64,000 nt of DNA, from assembly GCA_035582835.1 (NCBI GenBank), contig JAYKAV010002791.1, positions 479,042 through 543,041 of the forward strand. Reading direction: 5' to 3'. Source of the DNA: Phoebastria nigripes. Lineage: Eukaryota; Chordata; Aves; Procellariiformes; Diomedeidae. Each line of letters starts with the position of its first letter. The first letter of the stretch is position 1. The notes below the pieces were generated by a model, which made no database searches, was not told the origin of the DNA, and worked only from the letters and a program-made list of their open reading frames with translations. Of the stretch, positions 35,645 to 49,248 are shown piece by piece. Both the position numbers and the translations under genes were made by a program.

Positions 35645-38600
35645 ATTTTGTGCACTACCGTGGATCGCATCAATCTGCTATAGATTCTGCTCTTCACTCC
35701 ATGGGTACCTGGCTGCCTGTGCTAAATGCTGTCTGAAGGCACATTTGCTTTCAGGTGTGTTTTTGCTCAGGGTGACTTTCAGCAGATAAATGCTATGAAA
35801 AATCCTCTTACCTGTGCTAATAGCAAATGCCTTTCTGGATCATGAAATGAAATCAGGACAAGTAAAATGACATTGAAATTGCACAGAAAATGATAGTAAT
35901 GAATCATCAGGAAGACAAACAGTACTTCTGCAATTACANGTGCTACACAGAAAGCTCTCTGTCAACAACAACTGACCTCTTCAAGTTGTCATGCATAATA
36001 TCTGATTGTACGATTCACCATCTATAGCACTGAAGGGAGAGAGTTGTCAAGCACCATTTCTTTATTATTATCATTTTCCATAGATTCAAATGCTCTTTGA
36101 AGTGATCATAGATTAATAAATAGAAACAATCAGTCTGTTCCATCACTCTGCAAAGATTAACACAATTGTGTCCTTGGTGAAACCTTGCCATGTGAAGCTA
36201 ACATGAATGTAGCAGTAAGGAAGATGTTCAAAGGACTCTTCCAGACCTTGGAGCAATCTACAGCTGCATCCTCTGGGTGTCAAAACAGGAGTATAAGATG
36301 AGGCCTTGTCCCATAAAAGTTGAGTCTGGTTTAATATATCTCAGGAAATTATATGAAAGCAACTGAAACTGGCAATATATTTAACAAAAATTAGAAGAAA
36401 AAAACAGTAGAACAGGTTCCAATTTTTCTTTTGATACCTTCCTGCTGTTATCATTGATCACCTCATAGGCCATACCCACAACACTTCCATGAGCTGGAAA
36501 GTAAGGCTAAATAACATGCCCAAGTTTCTTTAGGAAGTCTGCTGAAGAGGAAAAAAAAAAATTTAAAAAAAGTCAACTTGATCATCAAAATCCCAGACTA
36601 GCCTCCCAAGCACTGGAGCATCTTTCCTCTGCCAAGTATTTATCAGACCACTTCACGATTCATTGCCTTTCCAAATAGCTTTTCACTGAGGAACAGTGAG
36701 TTGCAAAAGGCTTTGTAGATTGAGCTAGAAAGGTCTTCAGAAGGTGAGCTAGGAATGATTTCAGATACAGAAAGCAAAATGCTGTCTTGAAAGAGGTCAG
36801 CATAACAGGTCCACATCACTTCAGTGATGCTGCAAAACTGATATGCTGAACATTTAGCCTCAAACATGAACTGAGGAGCCTCCATCCCCCCTCTCTGCCC
36901 CCGCAGCCTATTCCTTAGGTGCCATTTGAGGGTTTTTCAGCTCTTTCATCTCTTACAACAGCTTCTCAGAGCTCTTCTACAATCCCAGGGCAGACTCTGT
37001 TATAAAAATAGAATTGTGCCTGTTACAGATGTGACTTTTGATAAATTATCAGCGTAACCCTTTATGTAGACACCAACTACATCATGATAGTATCATATAT
37101 GAACATTATTTCTTTTCCTACCTATCCAATTAGACAACCAGCCTTACTGACCGTGTGAGCAGCGTACAAAACTCCCATGACCAAGACCCATAAAAACAGG
37201 TTATGCCATAAAGCCAAGGGGAAAAGAGGGGGCAGGTGACAAGAAAGGCTAGGGCATAACAGCTGCTCAGACCCTAGGGCTGCATTGCAGGATGGGATTC
37301 AGCAAAATATCCGGCTGGGTCCAAGGGTGCCCCAGCAATGTTCAGCCGAACATCATCTAGTGACGGGTTCCTGTAGTGACATGCTGCACGTGGCTCAGGA
37401 GTCACAGGCTGGCCATGTGGGAGTCATTGGTACCGCTATCAGACACCTTCATAGTGGTATTCATGCATCTGTCCTGGATGAGAGGAGGGAAGTTTGTGCC
37501 CCTACCATTGTCCTCACACAGTTAGAGCAGAACAACTTTCACACTCAGGCAAGATTTCATTTCACTTATCTGACAAAAAAAACTCCAGGGCAAAACCTTC
37601 TCAAGTGGATTTTGACAAAAAAAACTACTTGCAGCTCAGCCACTAAGGACAACCATGCTCTTTCTGTCTGAAGCTGCCAGTGGTCCCCTGCTTGGCAGAA
37701 CATTGACTCCAGTGCCACGGGGTTTGGGGGCTGCAGGGAGGAAGAAGGTAGATTTTAAACAAGTCCCATCAATAATGTCTTACTGGGTAAAGTGCGAGAG
37801 GTTATTAGACCCAGGACCTTTCAACAAGACTTTCAGTTCTCTTCTGAAATCCTGCAAACTGAGTTTTCAGATTCACTGAATATTTTCCCCAGTCTGATCT
37901 TATAAAATATGATTGAGGGATAAACAGAGACCTGGACACTTCACCTGAATACCTGTTTTCAAACAGCATATCCAGCGGTGTTCAGAAGGCAATGCCACAT
38001 GAAGNGCTCCTCCACATTTTGCTTCAAGCTCTCTATAGCCTACCAGCATTTTTCAAAAACAAGACGGCGCACCTGTAAAAAGAGAAACTAAAAAGACCTG
38101 TCAGTTTAGGGTATTGAAGTCTAGTTACTGCTGTGTTAAAGGAAGAAGACCGCAAGCAAGGGGTCTAGTACCAGCAGAAAAATAAGGAGGAATAACTACG
38201 CAGGTGCTTTTTTCATCCAGTGTGCTCACCTCAACTTGCCTTGGGGAGGGAGGGAAGGAGCCTGGCCCAGGGGATGAACAATTGTTCAGTTGTTCTGAAA
38301 AGAGACTGCACAGAAATAAAGTTTAAAGTTCTCCTAGTTTTGGGGAACTGTTACTGACCTCTTTCACTGAGTTGATAAGAGTTTGGGGTGTGGGGTTTTT
38401 TTTTCTTTTAAACTCTGAGACACTACTTCCCAGACTGAGCTCAAGTCTCTGCCAGAAATCAGCTGCTACTTCTTCCTTGACTCACTGTCATCATTAGAAG
38501 CAGTTTGATTTTAAAAAACAATTGAGAGAAAAGTGTTTTTATTTACAATTCCAAAACATTTTAATCTAGGTTTTTCTTTAAGGTGATCAGTTTTGAGCTC

Positions 38601-41600
38601 TTTTAAAAACAAGAGGATGAAACTTAACACAATGAAGCATTTGGTTTCTAACTAACATCAGCACAACACTTACCTGGATTGTGGTTTGGTTTTTTGAGAT
38701 AGCTTAACTATCTTTAAAGCACACCAGGGTTAGAGAGGCATCAGACATACTCTGCGACTGTTGTGGAATTGGCTGAGAGGTGAAACCACTAGAAACTGGG
38801 CTGCCAGCAAATTGGGTGGTGTCATTGTCACCCCCAGAGACAGGTCCTCTGCCGTGTCTGCCCCCCAGCACACACAGGTTGAGAGCAGAGCTTCAGCTTT
38901 CTCCCAAGGGCATGGATTGATTTTACACAACTGACAGAAAAACATATAAGCATCTGTGAAAATAGCAAGTGTAGAGATGATGTTTACTGTGAGTATGCCT
39001 GGGTATCAAATACTGAAATATTATATGCTGTTATAAAATATTTAAAAAAAANCCCAGAGAGATAAAAGACATCAACTTCTAAGTAGAACACCTCTTAAAA
39101 CAATCTATTAGCAGCTGGGGAGCTATTCATAGTTGATTTCTTGATAAGAATATCTATTTGGAAACTCTCGGCCACTATTAAGAGACATCATAGTTTGATG
39201 CTGCTTTCTTCTAATCAGTATTTTTAGACAGAGTTTTGGGGTTTGTGAATTTATTTGCACCATAATCCAGAGATCTTTCCCATATTTCTTCACTTCTCTA
39301 TCTCATGATTGTTTTTAACAATTTATTCTGACAAAAAACAAATACATTCATGCTAAGAGGTTAAATACACACGCATTCTCCCAAGGAATTTCAATCTTGT
39401 TTATCACAAATGCATCTTTCATTTCTGCTTTTTTCTATTACACAGTGGTAACCAGATGAGCTTTTGCTTGTTCATTTGCATCCAATCCCATCCCTTTCAA
39501 AAAGCTCAAAAACATACTGCCAGCTAGGGGCACTGTATTTAATTATTACCTGACAGTTCATACAGGTCCCTTTCACATTTGGGGTTACACAGATAACGCT
39601 TTTCTTTACACCATTAGCAAGCAGTAAGGTTGGGCAGCTCTTTCTTCTGATACCCACCCACCTATTCCATCTGGAACTCTAAGCACTTCTGCAGTACAAG
39701 GTATCATTATTTGCAATAATCATCTGCACCTTATTTGCATAGACAGTACATCTTGATGCACAGCATCAAAGCAGCTTTGCATTCTGTTGAGATCATCAGT
39801 GCATTATGTTCAGTGTCAAAGGACAGTGGAAGATTTCCCATATAAAGCATTAAGGTGGTGTGTGTTAAACCAAAATGAAGCACGAAAAAAACCCCACAAG
39901 TCTACTGCAGTTTTTCCATTCAGTTGCATGGTCTGTTCTGTCATACAAATGCCTTTCAGTTTGTCAAAACAATGTCAAATTTGGAGTTAAACTCTAGAAA
40001 CTGTAAAGAGGAGTCCCACATGATGCCAAGCAGGCATTTGTCTGTGCATTTGCCCTGCCTAAAACTAGGGTCTAGGAAAAAGCTCTGTGGATAGGAAGGC
40101 ATTTCAGTTAAAACATAAAAGCCAGGAGAGCTGCATTTCCAAATTAAACACTTTTGACTTCCTTCTGTTCAAAATGGATATATCTCATGTTGTTATCCTA
40201 ACTTGTAAGAAAAGCACTTGCTGAAACAATCATCCCAAGCTCCTTCTCATGGGACAGAAGGGTTAAACTTTTCCTAGAGCACTTCCATACACTTTAAGAC
40301 ATTGCTGGGGGTGTTATTAAACCCTTATGTAGTTAGAACTATATAAGGAATTTATCAGCTTCCGCATGCCCATTCAATAATGGCATGGTCTGCTGGCCTA
40401 TTGACAACAACCTTCCAATAAGGTCTTGCCATGGCAGGGCTGACAGCTGGGGTTGGCTTGTTTAACAGCATCTTAACATTAAAAAATATCTCTTTGAATC
40501 TTACAGAAACACTACAACATCCTGGCACAAGCTCCGTGAACTGTGACACTATCTGAGTTTCCTTGAATTGCTCTGAGAAAAAATAATCTTTATTAAATGT
40601 GAATTCAGAACAGAATTAAAAACAAAATGAAGTAGCTTTTGGCAGGAAGCCGCTGTATGTTCTTTAGCAGAAACCACCCATGATTAGCAGTCCAGTGGGC
40701 AAACGTCAAAATCAGGATGCCCAGCAAGAACTGAAAGTGTGTCACCTTCATTTCCAGTCCCTGAAGTATATTTTAACCTGTATTTTCCCCTTTATTCTAG
40801 AATTTGTTTAATCCCTTGCTACAGAGCATCATTTAAAACATGCTTTCTAACTTGCTGAGTTGTAGGGGGTCATTCCTACAGGTCTGTTTTTGCATCCATA
40901 GTGCCATAAATTATGGCCTTCATTTACGGCCTTATTATCTTTCCCGTTTTAGTATCTCTCAAAGTGACATTTTGCTGGGTGCTCCTGTGTCTGAGATGGA
41001 CTAACAATACTCACAGGTACTGAACCACATTTATTAGAGAAACATTCCCTGAGTTATTGACTTATACTCTAAAATGGTTCTCCTGTACATTTTCCTTGCA
41101 AATTTTAGAACTAATCATTTTACAGGTGGTTTCAAAGCAGAGCAGTATAGCTTCTCACATACTTTTCTTTCCTCTTGGAAGCATGCACTTGCATTAGCAA
41201 GTTACACTCATGTTTTACTACTCATAGATTGAATTACATTTATCACTCTGCAAGCAGAAACAACATGACTGCCCTTCTACATGTGAAACATGCAATTCAT
41301 CGATTTCTGGAGCAGTAACCATGGCTTTGCATTTATCATATGTCAGTTCTGGTTTATTTAGCAGTCCCCTGTGCGGGACAATGTAGTTTAAAACATTGCT
41401 ATTAAAGAGAAAAAAAAAGAAACATTTCACATACAATGGTAACATTCATCAACTGTTCTTTGCAGAGCGATGTAGCGCTATTTATCAACTACCAGTTTCC
41501 AATCTCTCTAGCAATAACTTTCTTACTCTTATAGACAGCTCAGAGATGTAAGTACAAAATGACAAAAAGAGTAGTTCAAACATGACCCATATAAACCTGC

Positions 41601-43267
41601 TACTTGTGCTGAACTACAGTCCCTTTTTTACAGTAGGAAGAGGCAATTTTTGATCCCTGAACTTTTTGTCTGAAGGTTCAGATCAGCTTCACAACCCTTA
41701 AGGAAATTACTTTGCCCCCAAAATTAAGAGCTTCACTCCCCATTTTGAATACCCCCATCTGAGTGAACAACTCCGTATTGAGGCATCCTGTTTCAGAAGC
41801 CTCTGAATCCCTCAAACACTCGGCTTCGTGTAGGCAGCCCCTGTTCAAGAGGACTGTCTGCTGACCTCATGGATGTATTACAAACCCAAACCAACCTTGG
41901 CACCTGCCATTCGGTTTTCAGATTAAATAAAAGTGAGGGTAAGTGACAAAAACCTCATCCCTATCTCAACTATTTAAGTTAATATCTGCAAATATGTAAC
42001 ACCTTTACTTAGTTCTGAAGCTCTTCCACCCACTTGCCCCTTTTTTTAATTTGTGGCTGTGATCAGCACGAAGGCTGTGACAGCTGGTTGGGTGTGCAGG
42101 GCCAGTGTCTCTGGTTCCTGCAAGCCTATTCTGTTGTCCAGGAAGTCAGGAGAAGGTTTTCTTCCCTTCTCTCCCAGAGGTGTTGCACGTCCCTTCCGCA
42201 TCCCAGATGGACAATGGGAAGAGAGGCTGCAGAAACACACCTAGGATTGTCTGCAAATTATTCAGCAAGCAAAATTTCAACAACCCGGAGCTTATCGCAT
42301 CTCTCTAGACTTTAAGGAACAAACTGTATTTCAGCAGGAGCAGCAACAAAGTGATGGTTTTGCCTGCTGCTAGACCTGGAGGCACAGCAGCTGCCTGCCT
42401 GACACCATGACAGATGTAGCAATGCAGCCACCCACTCGCCCCTGCTCAAGGATCTCCTCTTAATCCTTTGCACTAGAAAAGACAGGTCTTGCCAGAAGAA
42501 TAGCTTGTGTTGAGGTAGGAGGAACGTGGGTGGAAGAGGGTGGCAACTGTTACCGCACCTTGTTCCTCCAACGGAAATACATTTTCAGCTGGCTGAAGGG
42601 AAAAGCAGAATTTGTTCTGTCAGGTGACCACAGGGACAGCACAAATACAGGAACCAGCAGACTTAGACCTCTTATTGAAAATACATTCTCCGAGGCAAAT
42701 GAAAGCAGAATGGCTTAAACAAAATGATGTCTTCTTATGACACTTAACCTCAAAGTTTGTTTCTTTCTATCAGAGCTACTTTCATGCAGTTTACAACATG
42801 AATAGCAAAATCACAGACTCCTTAATCACAAAGCAGGTCCTACTTGTTTGTTGTTCTCTGTGTGTGAAAATTGCTTTTCTGGTTAGTGTCAAAGATGTCT
42901 GAAATGAAAGGCTGTAAAAGAAAATCTCCCAAAAAAGCATTTGCTTCCACTGTTGTGCAAAAATATGTTAGCAAAGAATAAATTATGTAATGATTTCATT
43001 TGTTTTTATCTTTTTTATCTGTGCAGGAGTAAATTATTTTTAGATGAAACAGGGCATAGGAAAAGATAACCCCCAAAACCTCACATTTCTTCCTCCTGCA
43101 AAACTTGCTAGTATGAAAACAAAGCAAGGTTTTTCCAATGTTTCTTATTAAGAAAATATCACCATTTCCACCCATCAATTAGGACAGTCACTTGAAAAGT
43201 GGGAGATCCACATTTGAGATCTTACTTTCAGTTAGGCAAAGCAGAGACTTCAGTTTGTCTTTCTCAA

Positions 43268-43535
43268 ATCCCAGGTCTGGAAAGGACGTCAAAAAGTCAA
43301 GTGATCTGACCTCCTTTTCAAAGCAGATCCGCTACATCAGGTTGCTCATGGCCATGTCCAGTCTTGTTCTGAATGCCTCCAAGAACGGAGACACCACAAC
43401 CTCTCTGGGTAGCCTGTTACAGTGTTTGACCACCCTCATGGTGGAAAAAAATTCCTAATATCTACTTGGAATTTCCCTTGTTGCATCTAGTCTCTGTTGC
43501 CTCTCATTCTTTCCCTGTGCACCTTAGAAAACATC
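43268..43535 (-). repeat. CR1 3' UTR segment
   Basis: The plus strand contains CTGGAAAGGACGTCAAAAAG, AACCTCTCTGGGTAGCCTG, TTACAGTGTTTGACCACCCT and AATTCCTAATATCTACTTGG. These are the reverse complement of the well-known CR1 tail region (elements read in sense as 'aggttgcccagagaggttgt'). The divergence is moderate. Confidence 0.85.
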
Positions 43536-43576
43536 ATTGAAGTGTAAACATCACCCATTGCACTCCCTTCATCGGC

Positions 43577-43849
43577 TCACCACAGAAGGCAGTCAGGCCG
43601 ATCAGGCACAATCTGCCCACGGTACATCCATGCTGGCTGTTCCCAGTCACCTTCCTGTCCTTCATGTGCTTGAACATGGCTTCCAGGAAGACAGGCTCCA
43701 TAATCTTCTTGGGGACAGAGTTTAGGCCAATAGTTCCCTGGATCCTCCTCCTTGCCCTTCACTAAAATGGCCACAACATTGGCCTTTTTTTCTCTCCCCT
43801 GACTGCCATGACCTTTCCAAGATGATAGAGAGGGGTCTTGCAGTTGCAT
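43577..43849 (-). pseudogene. CR1 reverse transcriptase remnant, N-terminal part
   Basis: A 90-codon minus-strand frame contains KANVVAILVKGKEEDPGNYW, matching the CR1 RT motif 'kANVvPvFKkGkkeDPgNYRP'. The later residues decay by frameshift, but the DNA still matches the 'ME..L...SKHM.DKKVIG.sQHGF' stretch of the family (plus-strand words CTTCCTGTCCTTCATGTGC and CATGCTGGCTGTTCCC). The catalytic part of RT, including the FADD box, is absent. It is not a host gene. Confidence 0.85.
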
Positions 43850-43932
43850 CAGCCAACCCTCAGCACCCTTGGATGCAGCCCGTGTGATTCCACAGTCTTG
43901 TGTTTGCCCTGTTGACTTCAGCGGTCCCTAAC

Positions 43933-44312
43933 TCAGTCTGGCTTTCCTGTAAGCCAAGTATCACCCTCCCAGTCTCTACCACTAGACTCGGAGACCTGGG
44001 AGGCCTCCGGACAAACCTTACCAGTAAAAACTGAAGCAAAAAGGGTATTGAGTATCTCAGCCTTTTCCATGTCCTTTGTCCCTAGGTCCCATGCCCTGCT
44101 GAGCCATGGCCTCACAGTTTCCCTGATCTTCCTTTTGTTGCCAGGGTATTTGTAGAAGCCCTTCTTGTTGCCCTTCACTAGATCCAGGTCCACTCCAGTC
44201 ATGCAAGCTACCCCAGCATGTTTCTGTAACCCCAATGATATCATAAGTCTGCAACTGCACGTGGACTTCAAATTCCTTCTATTTGTTTCCCATGCTGCAT
44301 ATCTACCTGCAC
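43933..44312 (-). pseudogene. CR1 endonuclease start and pre-RT linker remnant
   Basis: A minus-strand frame (44260 downwards) reads QLQTYDIIGVTETCWGSLHD, matching the CR1 apurinic endonuclease start 'sqgYDIIgITETWWdsSHDW'. The sequence then jumps, by a deletion of most of the endonuclease, to VKGNKKGFYKYPGNKRKIRE and TKDMEKAEILNTLFASVFTG. These are typical of the CR1 linker just before RT. The upstream bases to 44312 resemble the preceding 'AMGNKQEELE' stretch. Confidence 0.85.
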
Positions 44313-46607
44313 AAACACTTGATTGATTAATTGTCTGTCTTTATAGAAAATAAGCAAGCAAACTCTCCTCCTTTAATGCTTCTCATAAGAAGTTGTTCAT
44401 CTATATACATATCAATGCTATCACAGTTCTTGGATAGCTAAAAACTAGAATAGTAAGTTAAAAGCTTTCTTTTTGCCTACATATGGGTTTCATAAGGTCA
44501 ATAGTCAAACACTAGCTATAACTCCCACAGTCTGAAAATAAAACACACGAAAAAGCAGATAAACTGGAGAGGGTGAAATGGGGTCTGAAGGGAGTGCTAC
44601 AGGACAGACAGGAAGAGAGAAGGGATGTACAATTGGGTATTCTTGGGTATTGATACACTTCCCCAGTAGTGACGAGTATTCCCCAATACTGAGCACAGAG
44701 TTCAAATTATTTCAAAGTCTCAAGAATTAATTAGAGGCAAGAAAGATTTTGGCTATGGTGTCCAAGTGCCATGGACATGGAAAGCACACCTTACAGAAGG
44801 AATATTTAATTTAATGGAATAGAAAAAGCCAAGCTCCAATGGAAGTTGAAGGCAAGTAAATTTAAGTTATACATAAGTTATAAGTTTTTAAAACAGTGTG
44901 GCAGTTGACTACTACAACACATTTGTAAAGAAAAAGGTGGAGTCTACAGCTCTTCAATTCTCTTTGCTGGCAGTCTTTCTGGAAAGTACATTTTAACAGA
45001 ACAGAAATAATTGGCTCCTAAAAAACATATCTTGTGGCCTCTTATACAAAAGGTCAGATGCGAATGTACCGATAGACCTGAATGTTCACAGACTGAAACA
45101 AGCATAAAGTGTGTAGTTTCTTGGTTCTGCCTACACAGCAAACAAAATACTCAGCAAGCACCATAGCAAGTCAGAGGTGTCCCCAGCTGCACAATGTTCA
45201 GTGTAGCTGCTAAGGCACTTTCTGCTGGAAAAGATTCGTTTTCCTTTTACTTGCATTAATAAATTCAGACAAAGTTTTAGGCATATTGATGTGAATACAC
45301 CAGTAATGCAGTAGGGCAACAGCCTGTTTATATTTCTGTAGAATGACATTTATTGCAGTGGTGAACTTTACAAACACTTTGGACCAGATGGTGACTGGTC
45401 TCCTTGATGGCACATGGGGGACGGAGAGCCCCTAAGAACAGAGCACAAAGGCAATCTCGGCAGTTCACAAGGTAACACCTCCACTGACAGTAGCTTTCCC
45501 AAAGCAACAGGGCTTTTTCTGTTTGCCCTTTACATGTGGCTAAGCCTGGCTGGGTATGAGCTCATCAAGAGGAACAGATGTGGCAACCTTGTCAAGATGG
45601 ACAGAGCTGTCAGCTGCTCCTCACAGTCTTCAGAGACTGGGGCCTTCTTCAGCTGAACTTTTGAAGGTAGTTCAAGCCTATGTTGAAGTGTATCAGAACA
45701 TTTGGAGAAATCTTAAAGCGAGAACAAACAAGGACAATGTTTTGGTAGGTAACTGTCCTTTTTTGTTCAGGTCTCTGGTCATTTGCTCACATTCAGCAAT
45801 CCTTTTTTAGCTTTCTTCTTTTACTGCCTGAGTCAGTCCCTTGCTGTCCTGACCCCTCAAGCTGCAGATTTTNATATTGGTGTGGTACTCCACTGCGATG
45901 AGCAGAACTTCAATCCCACGCTGCAGGCATGGAGCAAAGCCCAGGCACTCCAGGCAAAGGGGCCTGGAAGCAGAGAGATCTTTCCCCTTCGCCCTTCCAT
46001 GTCCTGTTCAACTCTCACAAATGGGCTTTAAATTGTTTGCAGGTAAATGCTAATCTTCTGTCTGCAAATGCACACTTCTGTCTGCACGCTCTTTCTGTTT
46101 TATGAAATGCAACTATTCAGATCAGCTAAATCTACATGCCTTTCCAGGCTCTTTACCATTAATTCTCATCTGTACTAAAGAAACAGGATGCTCTTTGAGA
46201 TAACTGAAGAAGGTACTCTTTAAGCACTTTTCATTGCATACATAGTGCATACAGAATGCCACTGTTTGTGTATACCTCTGCAGTGCAGCATTTGAGAATG
46301 TACCTTTACATATTACCATATTGCAGGCAACAAATTCAAGCTTAGTGTAATAAAGTATCATTTTCACAATCATCCAATATACATGTTAGAAGGTCAACTC
46401 TGCAGACTCATCTGCATAGACAGCACAGCAAAAATGTTTAAAAGAAAGCGATTTTGAAATAAAACTCTGGATGATACAATTCTAGGAGAAGTAAAAACTA
46501 AAAGCTACAAAATCATGCAGGCTGCATTTTGGACTGGTTGAACTTTAAGTACAGTTGCTTCAGACATCTTCCCAAGAGAATTGAAAGCCACTGGAGGAAA
46601 AAGCATT

Positions 46608-46626
46608 TGTGTGCACGCATGCATAT
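46608..46626. repeat. Alternating purine-pyrimidine run
   Basis: TGTGTGCACGCATGCATAT is a strict 19-base purine-pyrimidine alternation, and further TGCATGCACATG words follow within 60 bp. Such runs favour Z-DNA under supercoiling. No gene lies nearby. Confidence 0.55.
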
Positions 46627-47782
46627 CTTGTGCATACACACAGACACATACATTATACTTATGCATGCACATGGTGCGATTTCTCCTTTACACTGAATAA
46701 AGCATACAGGATCCTAAGAACTACCAGTTAATTTGGTGGCTGTGTCTCCAGATATAGAGCACATCTGCCAAATGACAAAGAAATGGATTGATCGCCACAG
46801 ATTTTTTTTTTCTTATTTGATGCTGATGTAATTTATATCAGAAGCAGAGCTGGAATGCCAACCTGGACCAGTGGCCCCAATGCGTTAGGTCCCAGATTCC
46901 TCTGTTAGTTGTGTACATCTGTAGATCTATCAACCTGTCAAGCCCAACTACTGAACCGCTTTAATGTGCTCCAAAGATAAACACTCCTATATTTAGGAAA
47001 GGAAATGAGAGGCTTCTTTTGCTGATAAAAATATGATTTACAACAGGTGTTGGGACAGAACCTTTCCAATAAAAAACACAGCTTAAGCATTTTTTTGTCC
47101 TCAATGAAATCAGAACNTCAGTGTAATTCTGTTTGTTTATTTTAGCTTGATTTACTAGGAATAATCCCCCCGAGCCAGTAGCTGACCTCCAAAGCATTCC
47201 AGCTTCCTGTGGGATAACAAGGAATAATAAGAAACATCCTACTGTAAAATAAGCAGTAGTGAAGTCTGGTGTGAAGTTTATTCCCATGTTGTTAGATAGA
47301 CAAGCCTATAGCAAGTACTCAGCAACGATCAAATAAATGTCCAGAGACCTTTTTCTAACAGACAACTCAGCAACTTCAAACAGATTTCTTGAGCTAATTC
47401 ACTTGTGGTATGGGCCGACAAAGCAGTATTAATCTCCTGCTTTAAATCAAGTTTCTGTCATAAGGCTCCATTAATNTCTCTCATGTTATCAAGCATCTTA
47501 GTGGTAGGAAATTATATTTCTAAATTGAATTTTGTTCTCTTTCAGTGTAGCAAGAAATATTTTCCAAACTTCTAATAGGAAGTGTAAAACCTATGATGCC
47601 AACAATACATTTGAATAAATAAAAGCTATAAATTAAAGCCACTTTCTTCCAAGCCCCAACGTTAGAATAAAATAGCAAAAATTGGTTATCTAGAAAGAAG
47701 AAATTAAATACAAGTTTTTAAATGAAAGTGAGGCAACAGATGGTTAACTTTTTTATTTACCTTTTTATAGCAATTGGACTTT

Positions 47783-47797
47783 AAAAAAAAAAAAAAA
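47783..47797 (+). repeat. Poly(A) tract, 15 bases
   Basis: A homopolymer without a recognisable retroposed body upstream or flanking duplication. It is probably a simple slippage tract. Confidence 0.6.
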
Positions 47798-48515
47798 GCC
47801 TTTATAGTCAAATAATCTCCAGGCACTAATAAAACACTTATTGATTCTTAGTGTATATACTTACTCTACAAGATGTCCTAACCTGCAGCCTCTACTATTT
47901 TTAGTGGAAACAGATACTCTTTACACAAGTCTGCAAAGTTAGTGCCCCTTTGTTTCATGGGAGACAAATTTACAGTAAGTAAATGTCTCTGCATTAAATT
48001 TACTATGCTAAAGGTAAAATGAATAACCACAGGCAACAAAACAACTTAATTTTATGGCCAGCAATAGAGCTGCAGGGTGGATAGGGGTAGGAGGCAGCAG
48101 AATCTACTGCAGCATTGACAAATTTTACAGCCTTCGCTTTTCAAGAAGAACAATACTGCAATCTCAGTAATGTTTAGACAGACTTGTCCCACAGACAACT
48201 TTGAATCTTATCTACTGCTGCCCATTACCATCTCACTGAGTGCAACAAACAGCACTGGTCAGGGGCTTTGATCAGAGATACCACCTGCACGGTCACACAG
48301 CAGTTAATACAGAGAACTCTTATATATCAATATATTTGGATTTGCATTAGGCAGAGCATTCAAAGCCACATGCCTGGGCACCACCACTCAATCCACATCA
48401 GCTTTGCAGCCAAACCCAAAACCAGGTGGTGCAAAAGGAAGGAATCATCTTAATTTATCAGGCTTCAGATGAGTTAGATGGATTCAATTTCACTCAGATG
48501 CAATTTACATTTTAG

Positions 48516-48532
48516 AAAAAAAAAAAAAAAAA
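48516..48532 (+). repeat. Poly(A) tract, 17 bases
   Basis: A homopolymer with no identifiable source element. The upstream 300 bases do not resemble a known SINE or processed gene. Confidence 0.6.
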
Positions 48533-49175
48533 GACAACCTGTGTAGCTATAGATTTATTCCCTCTCTGTAGTAATAGACTTTTCTCACAAAGTGAAAGGC
48601 AGAACACTTGCCACAAAACCTTTACTTTGAGGAGGNGTGGGGGTGGTGTTAACTTTTAAGTTCAGCTGGGCAACATGATGTAATGACTGAATACAATCAA
48701 GAGCACAGCAAGAACTGACTTGCCTTAAATATTCCTGTTTTCACTCCTATGACAATGATCTCCGAGAGTCCCCTCTGGCATCGCCATGATCTTCATTGCT
48801 GCATTTTCTAATATGTCCCAACCTTTAAAGTATCTGTCCTCATAATTAGAGCTGATCATGAAAACGTGAAATAGTTGTGAAAGTTTTATCCACAAGGAAA
48901 ATTTATTATAACCATTTCCCAAGGCTAATATGGGCATATGCATGATGTATTTGCAAGTAGAGCAGTCTCATACACACACAAAACAACTAATAGCAGTGAG
49001 CTGAGGAGGCTACGGTGAAGACCGTCTCTCAGACTACTGGCTACTGTTGGTGGCAGGAACTAAATAAGATCTGACGCAGAGCAAAAATATAACTGAAGTG
49101 TTTCCACAAAACAGAGCTCTTCATTTTGGCCAGCTTTCTTTGTGACAAAGGGAAGGATCATTCTCCCATTCAACA

Positions 49176-49248
49176 GAAAAACAAGGGAGAAAAGAGAGAA
49201 AGGGGGAGACAGAAAGAAAAGGAAAAGCAACAGAGAAAGAGAGAAGGG
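49176..49248 (+). repeat. Purine-rich tract
   Basis: About 73 bases are nearly all A and G, with only three interruptions by C. Such polypurine tracts can form triplex DNA. The open frames through it are K/E/R-rich on one strand and S/F/L-rich on the other, a composition artefact and not coding evidence. Confidence 0.65.

Larger units (their letters stand above)
31765..43260. other. Long unique noncoding block
   Basis: About 11.5 kb without a recognisable gene or repeat family. The longest open frames, 34502-34900 (132 codons, plus) and 37285-37671 (128 codons, plus), have no recognisable domain, signal peptide or membrane segment and no splice-site support. TGACTCA (34830-34836) is an AP-1-type core without other evidence. 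A short direct repeat near 35601-35644 is listed separately. Confidence 0.5.
43268..44312 (-). mobile_element. Internally deleted CR1 LINE
   Basis: Read on the minus strand, the element shows in order a start of the CR1 endonuclease, the linker before RT, the first part of RT, and the CR1 3' UTR. Most of the endonuclease and nearly all of the RT core are missing, so about 1 kb remains of a roughly 4.5-kb element. CR1 is the dominant LINE of birds and is usually 5'-truncated. Here the 5' part is partly kept and internal parts are lost, which needs internal deletions or two nested insertions. The 3' terminal short repeats normally ending CR1 are not clear at about 43268. Confidence 0.85.

Noticed and set aside
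37285..37671. 128-codon plus-strand open frame
   Set aside because: It has no recognisable domain, no splice or promoter context and ordinary composition. It is compatible with chance in 64 kb.
43577..43849. Short minus-strand protein gene
   Set aside because: It is the decayed N-terminal part of CR1 reverse transcriptase.
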